A DNA stretch of 27,768 bases from the NCBI GenBank assembly GCA_019693395.1, contig JAAMXP010000278.1, positions 5,859 to 33,626 on the forward strand, read 5' to 3'. Below the pieces are notes generated by a model, which searched no databases, was not told where the DNA came from, and worked only from the letters and a program-made list of their open reading frames with translations. Made by a program: the position numbers and the translations under genes. This document shows positions 1 through 14,243 of the stretch, piece by piece (the first letter of the stretch is position 1; every line of letters begins with the position of its first letter). The stretch comes from Ettlia oleoabundans (lineage: Eukaryota; Chlorophyta; Chlorophyceae; Chlamydomonadales).

Positions 1-50
1 CCCCCCCACACACACACACCTCACCCACACAACACCACCCAACTCACTAG
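1..50. repeat. CA-rich low-complexity tract
   Basis: A run of C followed by a short (CA)n tract and CACC-type repeats opens the window. It lies beyond the putative poly(A) signal of the carboxyltransferase gene and shows no coding potential. Confidence 0.6.
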
Positions 51-58
51 CCCCAGAC

Positions 59-63
59 TTACA
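59..63 (-). terminator. Putative poly(A) signal TGTAA for the accA gene
   Basis: TGTAA, the usual chlorophycean poly(A) signal, reads on the minus strand about 120 bp past the stop codon of the inferred last exon. Its distance fits a short 3' UTR and gives mild support to that exon. Confidence 0.5.
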
Positions 64-183
64 CCCTGCCCATTTGGCTGCCGCAACATGCCCTGCTAAC
101 TTGTCAATACCAATATCACCAGCCAACTATCCAGCTGCTGCCGCTCATCCCGCAACCCTAGTGGCACAAATAGACAGCACAGC

Positions 184-3100
184 CTATGCTGCGCCCACCT
201 GCTGCCACTTGTCCTCCATGTCAGCCATCATCTCAATGAACTTGGCATCATCGGCGGTGGGAGCCCAGGTGCCCGCAGCAGTGGTGGCACCCGGTGCTGC
301 AGGATGAGCAGGGCAAGACAGGATGGCAGCAAGGCACCCTAAGGATATGGAGGTGGGGATGCATGTGAGGAATGAAGAAATGCAAAAGACTTTCTGAATC
401 CCAGCAAGCGGTTGTCAGCCCGCCGGAACAGCCCTCAACTTTGCAGTTGTAAGGTGCAGCGGCTGCCCCAACCCTGAATGGCCAGCCCTTCGCATACATC
501 GGAATCAATCCCACTTCAAACCCATCATTACTTTAAGGTAAGCTTTGCTGTGCCCACCCCTGCCAATTATCTAAATTGACAGAACTAGGCTACTGAACCA
601 AGCTGCTGCCCAGCTGGGTCAAGCCGACCTGCCGGCTCCAAGATATCCCGAGGCTTGCTAAGCCTTTCTGGTATTTGATCGTCTCCAGCCTTCAAGGGGA
701 ATACGCTGATACACACTTTGCTACCCTATGCTGCACTAAGCTAAACAAGCTGAGCTAGGTCAGTTTAAACTCACCAGTTTCCAGGGCCTCGCGTGCCTCC
801 TTGTTCTTCCCTCCTGCCACCAGGAACTCCTCCCACATGCCCAGCCGCCTGAACTTGGCATAGCGGTCAAGCTGGATCTCCTCCGCAGTCATGCCGGCGT
901 ACCTGCAGATGGTACAGCAGGCAGTAAAAGGCATGATCAGTGCAGGCAACTGGCACACCAAAACACAGCACACAAACCACCGTCCCACAAGTATGGTATC
1001 CACAGCATACCCCATGTCGGCCCCACCTGCGGTAGGTGCGCATGATTGCGTCCTTAATTGCTGGGAAGGCCCCCATTGGGTCTGTGTGAGCCGCACCCAA
1101 CGGCTCCCTGCAGGATGGGTGCATAACGGTGGCAACAGAGGATGAAAAATCGTGACAGAACGGTCGTACACCGCTGCGTCAAGGCCTTGCGACACGCTGC
1201 GCAATGCACATCGCTACACAAGAAGCAGCAACAACCGCTGACATCATGCCTCTGCAGGGAACCAAAAATTGGAAAGTGACCAAGTGGTGCCTTGGAGGCC
1301 AGTCTGGCACTCACGGAATCTTCTCGTCCATCACTCCAAATCGCAGCAGGTCATCGGGTGTGATGCGAAGCGCCTCGGTGGCCTGCACACAAAGAGGGAG
1401 CGGGGAGACGGTTGTGTTGGATCCGCTCGTTCTGATGAGAGGAACGGCGACGTGTAACACGGGTGGTGCAATCACATATGGATCTCCGTTCCTACGTGCA
1501 CAGGTGAATGAATGCAAAACGCCCAGCCAGGTTTCTTCATTGGCAAGCAGCAGCGGGCAGCTAGTGACTATTACACTGCACCTAGGAGGGAAGCAAGCAA
1601 GCAAGCAAGCAAGAACGAAAAAACCCAGCCATCATTGCCAGCATCCCTGCCACGAAAGCAGCAGCATAAGCAGCACCACGCAGAGCAGCGGTCACGCACC
1701 ACTCCCGCCTTGTCACGGCTCTTCCACAGGATGGCAGCACAGGCCTCGGGTGAGGCGACGTAGTACACGCTGTTCTCCATGATCAGGTTCCTGCACAGCA
1801 GGGAGCAAGCAAAAAGAGATGCGATGAAGACGCGATGCGGCTGGGCACGGAGCACAGGGAATAATGACAGAGGATCAAATTGAGTCAAAGAGACATGTGA
1901 GTGCCGAAAGTCGCAGGGTCAACCGATTGACAGATTGCAGCCTAAAGTGCTGTCGCTTCGCACCTGTTGGCACAGCCAATGGCCAACGCGCCGCCAGAGC
2001 CACCCTCACCAATCACCACAGAAATGATGGGCACCCGCAGCCCAAACATCTCACGCAGGTTCACCGCGATGGCCTCACCCTGCACCAGTGAAAACGGTAC
2101 CATGTCTGACTGATGGTAACCAGACCAACACAGACAGCTTGGGTATGGGTTGAACTTGATCTTGCACCAAACACAAACCATACAAACTCCTACACCCCTG
2201 AGTCCATCAACCACCTGCTCGCCACCTGTGCCAGCCCGGGTCCGCCTACAAATTTTTGTGATTATGATGCCGTCTCCAGCAGGCACCCCACCAGCCACCC
2301 ACCCCTGCACCCACCTGCCCCAGCTCCTCGGCTGCCTTGCCGGCATAAGCGCCAGGCGTGTCCACAAAGGTGACGATGGGGAAGCCAAACTTGTCGGCGT
2401 GGCGCATGAAGCGCAGCGCCTTGCGGTAGCCGTTGGGCTGGGGCATACCAAAGTTGCGGTAGATGTTCTCCTGCAGGAAGGGGGCAGCAGGGACAGATGC
2501 ACAGCAAATCAGCAGTTTCCGGCCATAAGCCAAAGATGCAATATTGGCAGGAAAAGGTGGCCTTTATGCGGGGAGGGATAGAACAGATAATAGAGGAATG
2601 GAGCGGAGTAGGATCAGGGGCCGGTGGGCGGTACGGGCCGAAGAATGGCAGGGTTCTGGCAGCCAACGATTCAAGGTCCTAAATTGTGAGCTGCGCTCCA
2701 CCCACCTTTGTGTTGCGTCCCTTCTGGTGGCCGATGAACATGAAGGACACCCCGTCCATCGATCCCAGCCCGCACACCATGGCTGGGTCGTCCAGGCCAC
2801 CACGGTCGCCATGCAGCTCCACAAACTGCAGTACCAGGGGAGAACACGGAGCGGCGTGAAGGGCGAATAACAATCAGCACGTAAGGAGTGGCAATGTGTT
2901 GCTAAGCTAGGGCTGCATCCAGCTCCGATTGGGGTTAGCTGCTGACATCACAGCCTGGCAGTGCCACCAGCCTGCATGCCACGCCTGCCGGCCGCGCACC
3001 GGGGCGCTGCACTTATTGCAGATCATTTCCACACAACCCAGCTCTTCCCGCAATAAGCCAACTATGATATGCGCGTAACCAGCATGAACCGCGGCTTACC

Positions 3101-4251
3101 TTGTCAGTAATGTTGAGGGCAATGTCCAGGAATGTGGGCCGGTTGGGGTGGCGTGCCACTTGCAGCCTCTGGATGGGTGTCAGCCGGTTGTAGGTGTCCT
3201 TGCGCAGCTGCACCCAAATGGCAGGCATAAGAAGCGCAAGAGGGTAACAAAGTGCATGGCACATCCGGCAACTGCAGGGTTCAGCCTAGCAATGTCTTCT
3301 CATTGTGTGCTATGCCACATCAAGGCGAGGTGCCCATCTGGCAGCATGCTTCATTCCAACAGTATAGCAACCCTGACCGGCGTCGAATGAAGCTGTGGTG
3401 TGGGTGGGACAACATGCAGGGTGTAATGCACACTGAACAGATGCATGCATGCAGGTGGATCTTGAGAGTTATTGTAATCCATTCAACCCAAATTTGTTGA
3501 TCACAGAAACGCGTGCATTGATGATGACTTGTTCTGGGATGAATTCCAACATGCTGCTGCAACTGCTACGGTTGTCAAAGTCCCAACAGTGCAGAGTTTG
3601 GCAAACTGGCAGCCCCAGTCAAGCCGCATGCCACGACGATACCAACTCCACCCATGGCGGCAAAATCACCAACCCTCGGGAAGCCCACCTGCTTGGCTCG
3701 CTCTTCTAGCTCCTTGATCTGGTTGCTGACATCCACCCCGTTCTCTTCTGCTACTTGCCGCACCTGCAGCATCCCACCCCGCGAACGTTGAGCAAACTGC
3801 AACCTGCAGCATGCCAGCGGCATGTGTGCGGGCGGGGGTAGCAGGTGTGGTAGGGCTTGCCGCCCGCTCTTGCTGCCCCCCGCACCTCCTTGATGCGGTT
3901 GTCCAGTTCCACAAGGGGCTTCTCAAAGTCCAGCACCGTAGTGTTGGACGCCTTCTCCTTGACCGGCCCAAAGCGTGACAGAATGGACTGCAGCCACTCC
4001 CTGCCGCCCTGGCGCTGGTCGCGGGGCTTTGGGACATCTGGCGGATCGCCCGCCTTGCCTTTTGCCCGCACGGCCACGCTCAGCCGGCGTGGCTGCTGCG
4101 AGAGCGATCGGTGAGCGGCGCGCAGCTGCTGGGGACGAGCATTGCGGAGTCCAATGCTTGATGGCTGTTCCTTAAAGCTACTGGCCGCGACAGGGCGACT
4201 GCAGGATGCTGCTAGCTGCGAAGAGACCGCTGCACACACCGCCTGCACCAT
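184..4251 (-). CDS. accA: Acetyl-CoA carboxylase carboxyltransferase subunit alpha, plastid (11 exons)
   Basis: Alpha subunit of the heteromeric plastid acetyl-CoA carboxylase; with the beta subunit it moves the carboxyl group from carboxybiotin to acetyl-CoA, giving malonyl-CoA for fatty acid synthesis in the stroma. Exons, in order of translation: 4251-3886, 3763-3689, 3207-3100, 2825-2706, 2470-2315, 2079-1964, 1790-1700, 1382-1315, 1107-1027, 902-775, 296-184. They total 1422 nt, giving 473 aa. Residues 1 to about 60 are rich in Ser, Ala and Arg and look like a transit peptide. The family core follows: [53 protein letters not shown], and the oxyanion-type loop [12 protein letters not shown] at about 299-310, then [15 protein letters not shown] and [12 protein letters not shown]. 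The tail is longer than in bacterial AccA (about 320 aa) but shorter than in land plants. The start is the first in-frame ATG after a stop. The last exon is inferred from a perfect phase match (G plus CA) and is less certain than the rest. Confidence 0.93.
297..774 (-). other. Last intron of the accA gene, possibly retained in some transcripts
   Basis: The donor on the minus strand reads G|GTGAGT at 775/774 and the acceptor CCTGCAG|CA at 297/296. If spliced, the protein ends ...[18 protein letters not shown] plus four residues. If unspliced, reading continues for only six more codons to a TAG at 757-755, ending GEFKLT. Both forms are open, so transcript data are needed to say which dominates. 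The rest of this stretch holds no other gene that I can support. Confidence 0.6.
1591..1613. repeat. (AAGC)n microsatellite in an accA intron
   Basis: Five AAGC units plus a partial unit lie in the intron between the exon at 1790-1700 and the exon at 1382-1315. It is noncoding; reading it as a plus-strand protein gives only a KQASKQAS-type repeat. Confidence 0.8.
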
Positions 4252-5219
4252 GGTTGGGAGCGGGTGTCGGGAGGGCCCTGTAAGCTAAACGATGCCCGGA
4301 GTGATCTCCCAAACGCCAATGCAGGTCAGCCCTCCGTGCCAACTTCATCTGGGTGTTTTCCAAACACCGTGGCATGATGAAGCCGGGATAATCCGCCTAT
4401 CTCAAGCTTTTCAGGTACCAACTGCCCGCTTCTTGGCAGAAGATGAGTTGAAAAACGTAATTGCTGCTCCAGGAGCAGCGCCGACGGTGAACAGGGCTGC
4501 CGCCGCCGGCGCCGAGGCGTCCTGAAACAGCCTGTCTGCTGGGCATCCCAGTTCCCATTTATGTTGGTTTGCGCGTCAAAGTTACCCCCATAACTGAATC
4601 CCCCCTTCCACAGGCAACTGATGGTTAGTCTCGGGGCACACCAAAGAAGGTTGTCATGGAAGCACCTGCGCCTGGCCAGCGTGCATGCTAGCGTGATGCT
4701 AGTTGTGTGCATGTGCAGCTGAAAGCCACTTACAATGAGCCACTTGTTAGTAGACAAACAACAGCTCTGTGATGAAACAGGCTCAGTGGGGAAGTATCTG
4801 AAGCACGCTGAGCCAAATAGGGAAAATTGCTGGCGTGGTGCAGGGCTGTTGTCGGGATCGAGGCTCAGAGGAGCACTGCACTGCCGGAAGGAACAGGAGC
4901 ACAAGGGAGGGGCAGCAAAAGAGAAGTAAACTAACTGACACGGAAATGCACAGGAGATTTGACAACACCAAAAATAAGCGGAGGGAAAGGAGTGCACGAG
5001 GTCAGGTCGTTGATGGTAGTGCATAGTGGGGTGTCAAAAACTAGGTGCAGGGGTAACATGGCGGCTGGTGGCATGCGTTTTGTAGGCAGGGCCGCTCCAG
5101 CCTCGTTTGGCTGGCAACAGCCCACCGTTTCATACTCCCGCAGTATGGCAGCCCATGCCGGCAAGCTCCACCATGCTGTACCGCTACCCACCAGCACTCT
5201 GCGGTACCGATGTGCCGTC
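4252..5219. other. Intergenic: 3' UTR of PECT1 gene and promoter/5' UTR of accA gene
   Basis: This 968-bp gap separates two genes on the minus strand. The right part should be the 3' UTR of the cytidylyltransferase gene, with a TGTAA at 4734-4730. The left part should hold the promoter and 5' UTR of accA. A minus-strand open frame covers 5024-4326 (232 codons), but it straddles the poly(A) signal, is rich in Ser, Cys and Phe, and shows no family I recognise; I do not call it a gene. Confidence 0.6.
4730..4734 (-). terminator. Putative poly(A) signal TGTAA for the PECT1 gene
   Basis: TGTAA reads on the minus strand about 485 bp after the stop codon at 5220. It is the first such pentamer that I can see downstream of the gene. 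The implied 3' UTR is of ordinary length for green algae. Confidence 0.45.
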
Positions 5220-8200
5220 TCATATTTCCTGCAGGTACTGCTTGCTGGTCTTGTAGTACTCGTTTTCGCTCTTGTTTTTGCGTGCCTGGCGGGCCTCAAA
5301 TAGCGCTCGATTGGCCACAATGCGCTCTATGAGCTTGGCAGACGTCATGGTGTCGGGTGAGTCCAGGCGCCTGCATGGTTGCGGGTGCGCGAGGGGCGGG
5401 GAGGGACAGATGCTTCCAGGATCAGGTGTGATAAAGAAGCCATGGTTCACAGAGGATAAGGAGCAGAAAGAAGAAAGAGGTCAAAATCCCTTGTGAATAG
5501 TGGGATGTTCCAGGCAAGAGAGTGCTTGAGAAAGGCCGACTTTGTCCACGTCAGCCCTTCCAAACCTACGGCCCATGCTTGCCCTTCCTACCTTGCCAGC
5601 ACCAAAGCTTCCTGACCTGCAATCCACCCACCCACCCACCCATCCACCCAACTACTGATAGGTGCAATTACCGGAAGATGCCTCGCTCCTGAGGCACCGC
5701 GTAGCGCCGCCGCTCGCTGTCTCTGCTGCATGTCTCGTGCACCGTGCCCGTCACCACCAGGCTGATGTTGAAGGTAGTGAGCAGGTCGGCGGTGATCTCC
5801 ATGGGAGCGCCTGCGGTACGGCCAGGCGGTACAGGGCGCTACAGGTGGTGAGGGTTCAGCTGTGCAGGCGGTGCACTGGCATCAACCATCAACCCAATCG
5901 CTCATCGGTAAGCAACCCCACCCGCACAGTTTCAACCTGGTGCACTTTTGTGCTTGGCTTGCGAACCACCCACCTATCACCACCTCATCCACATATCTGC
6001 AGCTCAGCACGCTCAGCGCGCGCTCATGCAGGTTCATGATGGGCAGGTGCGGGCCCCGCCGTTCACACACATCCTCATCCGTGTGGACGCCAACCAGCAG
6101 GAAGTCCCCTGCCTGCTTCGCCTTCTGCAATGTGAAAGAAGTCGATATTCTATATGAGCGAAACCCCGGTGGACATGGGTAGGAGTGACCGAAACGGTGG
6201 AGAAGGCAAGCCCCAATATATGAGGTTTCCTGCCCGTTGACAACTTCGGCATGGGCATTTATCCCATACTCATAGCCTGAATACAACAGTGTCCCATGAT
6301 ATCATCTTCAGGATCTCAAAGGAGTAGCCATCCACAGATAAAACATAGGCAATCAGACCCAGTTTGGCAGTGTTGTAACAAGTGAAGGATGTCCAATATT
6401 TCACCCACATTGAGAATCTCCACATGCCCCACGTGGAACAAGTCGAACGCGCCGTCAATGTACACAATGCGTGCCCCTGGTGGCGCAGATTTTCCAGAGG
6501 AGAACTGCATGTGGGCAGGAGCAGCCCAGGATGGGTGTGGGAGGACATCACCAGGCATGTACAAGGTACATCCACACATCCGCAGTCACATCCCCGACCA
6601 CCCTTTTCATAGTAGTATCACACTGACTGTTCCGCACAGTAAGAAATCCAGCGTGCATGTTCACGTATTCAAGCAGCAAATACAGCGGCACATCGTAGCT
6701 CAGTGCACCTGCACGATACGTCGTGATGTGGGCATGAAGCGCGAAACCGTAACTTGGCGGGAGGTAGATGCGGTGCGACGGGGGGTGTCTCCATCCACTG
6801 CCTCGCCACCAGAGTCGCTGTCTGCACACAAACGCATACAGTTGTAATGCCGGAGCGGCAACAGATCGTGCCGGCGGCAACAGCGGCGGTCATGTGACGC
6901 CAAAGTGTGGGGAGCAGGGATGGGATGACTGGGATACCTCATCACCTCACCTGTCCTCTGTCGCGCTGAAGCGTAAGGGAAAAACAAAGAGAATCTCCTA
7001 TCTGCAGGGCCCACCTGTGTCGCCATTGCCGCGGCTGAACTCCAGCGTCAGCCGTTCCCTGTCTGCCTGGGAGAAGCGTGCGTTGTCACGGCTACACATC
7101 AGCATGCGCCCCACAATGTCAGTGGTGCTCACGCCCTCTGTGCGCTTGATCTGCGGGTGGATTGCAGTCAGGCATGGATGAGCTGAGGACTGATAGGTTG
7201 CAGCGGTTGCAGCACGGCACGCACTAACATAGGTGGGGTCATGTGAGCGGCAGTGCCCAGAAGATACATCAGCACGGGGCTTAAACCCCACCCCCCCGAG
7301 ACCCACCAACCACCAACAGCACACACACCACCATCACCACCCTGACACACCACATGTTGTGTAAAATAATCACGTGTGCCACATCACCACCACAATCGCC
7401 CATCAACCCACAGGGCACCCGTGCCATTTTGAAACCCCGGGTGCTTTGGGACATTGCATGGCAGTCAGTCACAGCTGTTGCATGTACAACAACAACCCCT
7501 TGTAACTCTGTGATACTAACCCTCACCATTTTGAAACGGCCCAGACGCTTGGCATGCTCGTAGGCATCTGTGCCATCTGGCAGCAGGCAGGGGTCGTCCC
7601 CATGCAGAACGTAGTCTATCTTGTGCTTGGTGAAGAGCTCGTGGAGGAAGTCGGGGGTGAGGTCGTAGGGAACTTCTGCAGCAGCGGCGGGGGGCGCAAA
7701 CGAAGCTACATGGGAGAGGGGCGTGTAGAAAGTTGGATACGAGGTGGTAGGGAACCTTTGAACAGGATGGCGGTGGGAGAGGAAACAAGAAGGACAGAAG
7801 AAAGCTGGGTGGGCGAGTTGGCACTCCAAGAGGGTGCCTGCCTGCCTGCCAGGCTGATCAATACAGACCAGCAGTACCCAGCCAATCGTTTGTTCAGCCC
7901 CCTCAGGTAGGTCTTTACAATCATTATCTACCAAGCCCAAAAGTGATGCAGCGGTCAGTACCTGTGAGCACCTCATCCACCCACTTCACGCTGTTCACAA
8001 GCTTGAGCCTTTCCTCATCGTTCAGGATGGGGGGACCCTGCAGCACAGCGCAGCATGGCACAGCGAAGCGTAACTACATACAGCTTGGAACGTTTTTCTG
8101 TCAGGCAAGTTCCAGCCGGCCACCATGCAAGATAGCACAGCGTGACTATGACAGCCTGAGAAATTGACACGGCAGCACAGTGCAGTGAGGCACACCTCAT

Positions 8201-9231
8201 CGTGGCACAACATGAACAGTGTGGATCTGGAACCGCACCACAAAGAGCACATGGCAGGGATCAGCAAGGGTTCTGCTGCCAGCCAGCCAGCTGAAAAAAA
8301 CCCATCACACAGCATGCTGTGCCGCAATGAAGGCTGCATCAAACAGATCGTCCTGTTCCCCAGCAGCCTTTGTTCCCCATGCAGCTAGGCACCGGCTGCG
8401 TGCAACCATGCCTCCTCACAACCCATCTAGCTGAAAGCTGTATAAGATGAAGCCAAAAGCAGACTGCGCCATCTTTTGCAGCTCGCTGCCTGCATTACTG
8501 CCATGCGCTCTGGCCCAGTGCTGGAGCCAACAGGTGCCAATTCGTTTTCCATACTCTCTGCCATTATTAACATGGCAAGCGCTCACCTTGCATCGCAAGA
8601 TTTCTCTGTCGGGCACCAGCCCCACCACCAGCTCATCTCCCAGCGCCTTTGCCTGCCGCAGGGCGTTCGCGTGCCCGTAGTGCATCAAGTCGAAGCACCC
8701 GTCCATGTAGACGCGAATGGGGCGCCGCCGGCGCCGCCGCGTGGCATGCCGCGCAAGCAGGTTTGCCACCCAGCCGGTGAACATCCCAGGGCGGTATTGG
8801 TACTGCAGCGGCAAACGGGGATAGCAGGCAGCGGGTAAAGGATGTAAGGATGCACTTGCTGGTCAATTGCCAAAACTCGAGGCGGAATTGAGTGCTTGGA
8901 ACGAAAACAAAGAAATTAAGAAAAAAGATAATGACAGTGTGGCTGTTGTGGAGGGGTGACAGAGGGGCTTGCCGGCGCTGCTCTATGCCGCATCCCCCCT
9001 AGCTGATCAAATCCATTTCAAGCCTGCCTCCGCTTTCGAGCCTACCTGAGGAGGGACATACGAGTAATAACTCTCCCTAGCGAAGTGCCACACCACAGCG
9101 CCGGCCACTGCCGCCCCGGCTATTGTCAGCGCAAGTGTTGCTGTGCTAGGAGGGTGGGCGGTTGGGTAAAACGAGGGCAGGCCAATTCCGCCGCCACGCC
9201 CACTGGTTGATGGCTGACTCTGCCCGTTCAT
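5220..9231 (-). CDS. PECT1: Ethanolamine-phosphate cytidylyltransferase (10 exons)
   Basis: Makes CDP-ethanolamine from phosphoethanolamine and CTP, the rate-setting step of the Kennedy route to phosphatidylethanolamine. Exons: 9231-9046, 8802-8587, 8037-7962, 7675-7527, 7150-7015, 6821-6709, 6504-6409, 6124-5974, 5810-5672, 5370-5220; 1413 nt, 470 aa, close to plant PECT1. It shows the expected two cytidylyltransferase domains: VYMDGCFDLMHYGH (HYGH at 103-106) with IKRTEGVSTTDIVGR at 210 onward, and IVYIDGAFDLFHVGH (HVGH at 316-319). A hydrophobic stretch at about 30-48, followed by an Arg run at 84-89, suggests an N-terminal membrane anchor as in the plant enzyme, probably in the outer mitochondrial or ER membrane (inference). 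The start is taken at MNGQSQPSTSG; an in-frame ATG at 9378 would add 49 residues and cannot be excluded. Confidence 0.95.
5624..5650. repeat. CCCA-type short tandem repeat in the last PECT1 intron
   Basis: Repeated CCCA/CCAT units lie in the intron between the exons at 5810-5672 and 5370-5220, close to the 5' splice site at 5671. It is noncoding and low in complexity. Confidence 0.7.
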
Positions 9232-9567
9232 CCTGGGGTCGCTGTTGCCCGGCCCAAGGTCAGGCCAGACGATCAGGCACAAGTAATGCGCCAGTTGGCA
9301 GTTGAAAAGACTGCTGCACCCGGGTTTGAAGCGAACTGAATTGGGAGGAGTGTTGTGTTGATTTCTGGTGCTCTGCAAATAACACTGGTCGGGTTAGAGC
9401 TTGTAAGATCGCGAACAGGCGCGGATGGGACCCTAACAAATGCCATGTGCAGTACAACATTGCTACTTTTGCCATTGCAATCGCAATCTGTAATAAACCT
9501 CGCTTGACCAGCATCGTTTGCGAGTGATCATGCTTATCGCCACTTGTGGAGCACCCCAGGCACCCAG
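9232..9567. promoter_or_regulatory. Divergent promoter region between PECT1 and TRAPPC2L genes
   Basis: Only 336 bp separate the start codons of two genes transcribed in opposite directions, so both promoters and both 5' UTRs must share this space. I see no clear TATA box or named element. If the PECT1 gene starts at the upstream ATG at 9378, the shared space shrinks to about 190 bp. Confidence 0.6.
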
Positions 9568-10656
9568 ATGATAGTTGCAGCGGCGGTGGTCGGCCCTACG
9601 GTGTGTGGCGTGTTCGGCACCCTGTTCCGTGGCCTTCGTGCATGTTTAGTTGTGCGGGATGAACACCATCCCTGCAGCAGCGCCAAATGCAGTTTTTGCC
9701 TGTCGCCTCGCCTGCCTCCGCCACACGGCTGGCTCAGGACAGGGCTGTGCCCCTGCTTTGCCGCCGCAGAACCAGCCGCTGTACCTTGCCACCTTTGCGG
9801 GCGATGATGATTCTGCCCGGCTGTCTACGCTGGTACACTGCTCGCTCGATGCCGTAGAGGAGAAGGGTGGGTGCAATGCGAGCGCTGTGCTCCTTGCAAA
9901 ATGCTTGTGGCTTGCGGTCTGGCACAGAAGGCATGGAAGGCATGCCAGCTGACCGGGCAACCTGACAGTTGGGTGCTGCATGCACTGCAGCTGCAGACAC
10001 GTTGTCACCCGTTTACCAAAATGAAACCAACTCTCGCTCCATCCTTCCCGACATGCCGCCACCATCCCTTGCCGCCTGCCGTGCAGTGGCGGCTGGCCTT
10101 CGTGGCACGGTGGCAGATGCACCCGATGCATACCTTGGAGTGCTGGGCGCGGAGGAGGAGCTCAGAGTTTTTGGGTTTATTACCAACACTAAAAGCAAGC
10201 TGATGGTGGTGGTGGATGACCCAGTGGTAAAGGACGATGAGATGCGAGCGGTGAGGAGCTGGCCTAGCTAGACACAGCTGGCTGTGAATTCTTGCTGCCA
10301 TGGCTGGCTGGCTGGCTGCTTGGTTGGAGAAGAAATTTTTTGTTTGGAAATTTGCTCACCTGGTCACCAGGCGAACGCCCGCTGGTACCCCGAACGCTGC
10401 AAAGGTCTTCTGTTGTGGAAGGTTGGCACTGCTGTTGAAGCTGCATGGCCACCGGCACTGGGGTTGCCTGAGTGCTAATGCCTGTCCCCTGACCCCCCCC
10501 GCCCCTGCACCCATTGTGCAGATATTTCGGCGAATGCACACCGCATTTGTGGACGCAGTCTCAAATCCATTCTATGTTATGGGCACACCCCTGACTTCGC
10601 CCCGCTTCGACGCCAGTGTGCGCACCATCGTCACCTCACTTGGTGCATTGGCATGA
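9568..10656 (+). CDS. TRAPPC2L: Trafficking protein particle (TRAPP) complex subunit 2-like protein (4 exons)
   Basis: Small longin-fold subunit of the TRAPP tethering complexes, which act as exchange factors and tethers for Rab GTPases in ER-Golgi and intra-Golgi transport. Exons: 9568-9600, 9770-9866, 10087-10250, 10522-10656; 429 nt, 142 aa, against about 140 in animals. The match to the family runs end to end: MIVAAAVVGPTNQPLYLATF at the start, LVHCSLDAVEEKV, AYLGVLGAEEELRVFGFITN, KLMVVVDDPVVKDDEMRA, then IFRRMHTAFVDAVSNPFY, and the end VRTIVTSLGALA. The first exon has only 11 codons but its junction is in phase and completes the conserved first beta strand. Intron 2 begins G|GTGGGT. Expected in the cytosol at Golgi membranes. 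Confidence 0.95.
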
Positions 10657-11523
10657 AGGCATTCTGGGTCACTATGGGCGGAGCAAGGTTGTAAGGAGCT
10701 TGCTTGTCCACCACTCCCGACACCTGCCTGGCCAGGTTGTTGCAATCGAGGCTGGTGACGCTTCCCAGCAGGCGTACCTGCAAGTCACAATCCCTGACAT
10801 AGCAAACTGCTAATTGCTGCCTCTTTTGCTTCATTTCTGCTGTCCTTTCCCGAGTATACTTGTTCTTTTGCTCTTCATCTGAGTGCAACGATTGCAATGC
10901 GTGTGCAAGTCACAAAACCAAACCAAGCAATCGCAGAATAGGTGCCGCCAGACCAAAAAAACTGCGGAGCTGGGGGAAAGACTGCACCGCAGCGGAAGGC
11001 GCTATTGCAGGCTATATGCATTAAATGCGTGTGTGAATTCGTCCAGAAGGCACTGTTGAAGGGTAAAAGCTGCACGCTGAAAAGCAGGGCATTAGCAGCG
11101 AGGAGGTCTGCGGAATTAAACTCAGGTTGGGAGAGAGGCAGGAGCGCGCGAAAAGAGGGCGCACCGCCACAATGAGCGGCAGGGCTGTCGAGCCGTCAGG
11201 CTGACCCACTGGTGGCGAGTTTGGGTGGTGCAGGCAGCAGTGGTGCTGTTGTTAGTGGTACATTTGTTGTATGACGCTGCGACTTGCCGCTGCAGCAGGG
11301 GCTGCTGTTGCTGGCGTGGAAGGTGGCTACATGGCTGAGTCCCCACTTGTGGCCGTCAGAGCAGGTCAGCCACAGTCAGCGCGCCATATTGTGGTTCGAC
11401 CAGCCGCAGTGCTCAGTCTTTGCAGCTGCGGACGTACAGCTACAGATTCCCGGCAGCTGCAAATGTGCAGCTGCCTGGTTCTTGCTGCTGTGGGTATACA
11501 GCTAGCTGTTCATGTAGAGCTGC
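10657..11523. other. Intergenic between convergent TRAPPC2L and GGPPS genes
   Basis: This 867-bp gap should contain both 3' UTRs. No minus-strand TGTAA was found for the synthase gene, so it may use a variant signal. The right end, 11411-11523, holds diverged copies of the sequence that encodes the synthase C-terminus (described separately). Otherwise no gene is supported. Confidence 0.55.
10690..10694 (+). terminator. Putative poly(A) signal TGTAA for the TRAPPC2L gene
   Basis: TGTAA occurs 33 bp after the stop codon. This is close but possible, and I see no second TGTAA on this strand before the next gene. Confidence 0.4.

Positions 11524-11547
<24 letters not shown>
11411..11547. repeat. 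Diverged short repeats of the GGPPS 3' coding end
   Basis: Three related segments of 22-27 bp lie at 11411-11437, 11478-11499 and 11522-11547. The last is the true end of the synthase gene and encodes YIRSRKN and the stop. The first differs at about 4 of 27 positions and would read YVRSCKD and a stop on the minus strand. The middle copy also differs at about 4 positions over 22. They look like decayed local duplications. Confidence 0.5.

Positions 11548-14243
<2,696 letters not shown>

Noticed and set aside
1204..1782. Plus-strand open frame of 192 codons
   Set aside because: It runs antisense through accA exons and introns and owes its length partly to the AAGC repeat; the minus-strand exons encode conserved protein.
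5624..5650. Telomere-like or CRISPR-like repeat
   Set aside because: Units are simple CCCA/CCAT runs without spacers and do not match the TTTTAGGG telomere of many green algae.
7281..7976. Minus-strand open frame of 231 codons
   Set aside because: It reads through one true PECT1 exon (7675-7527) and the flanking introns; conserved residues are confined to the exon.
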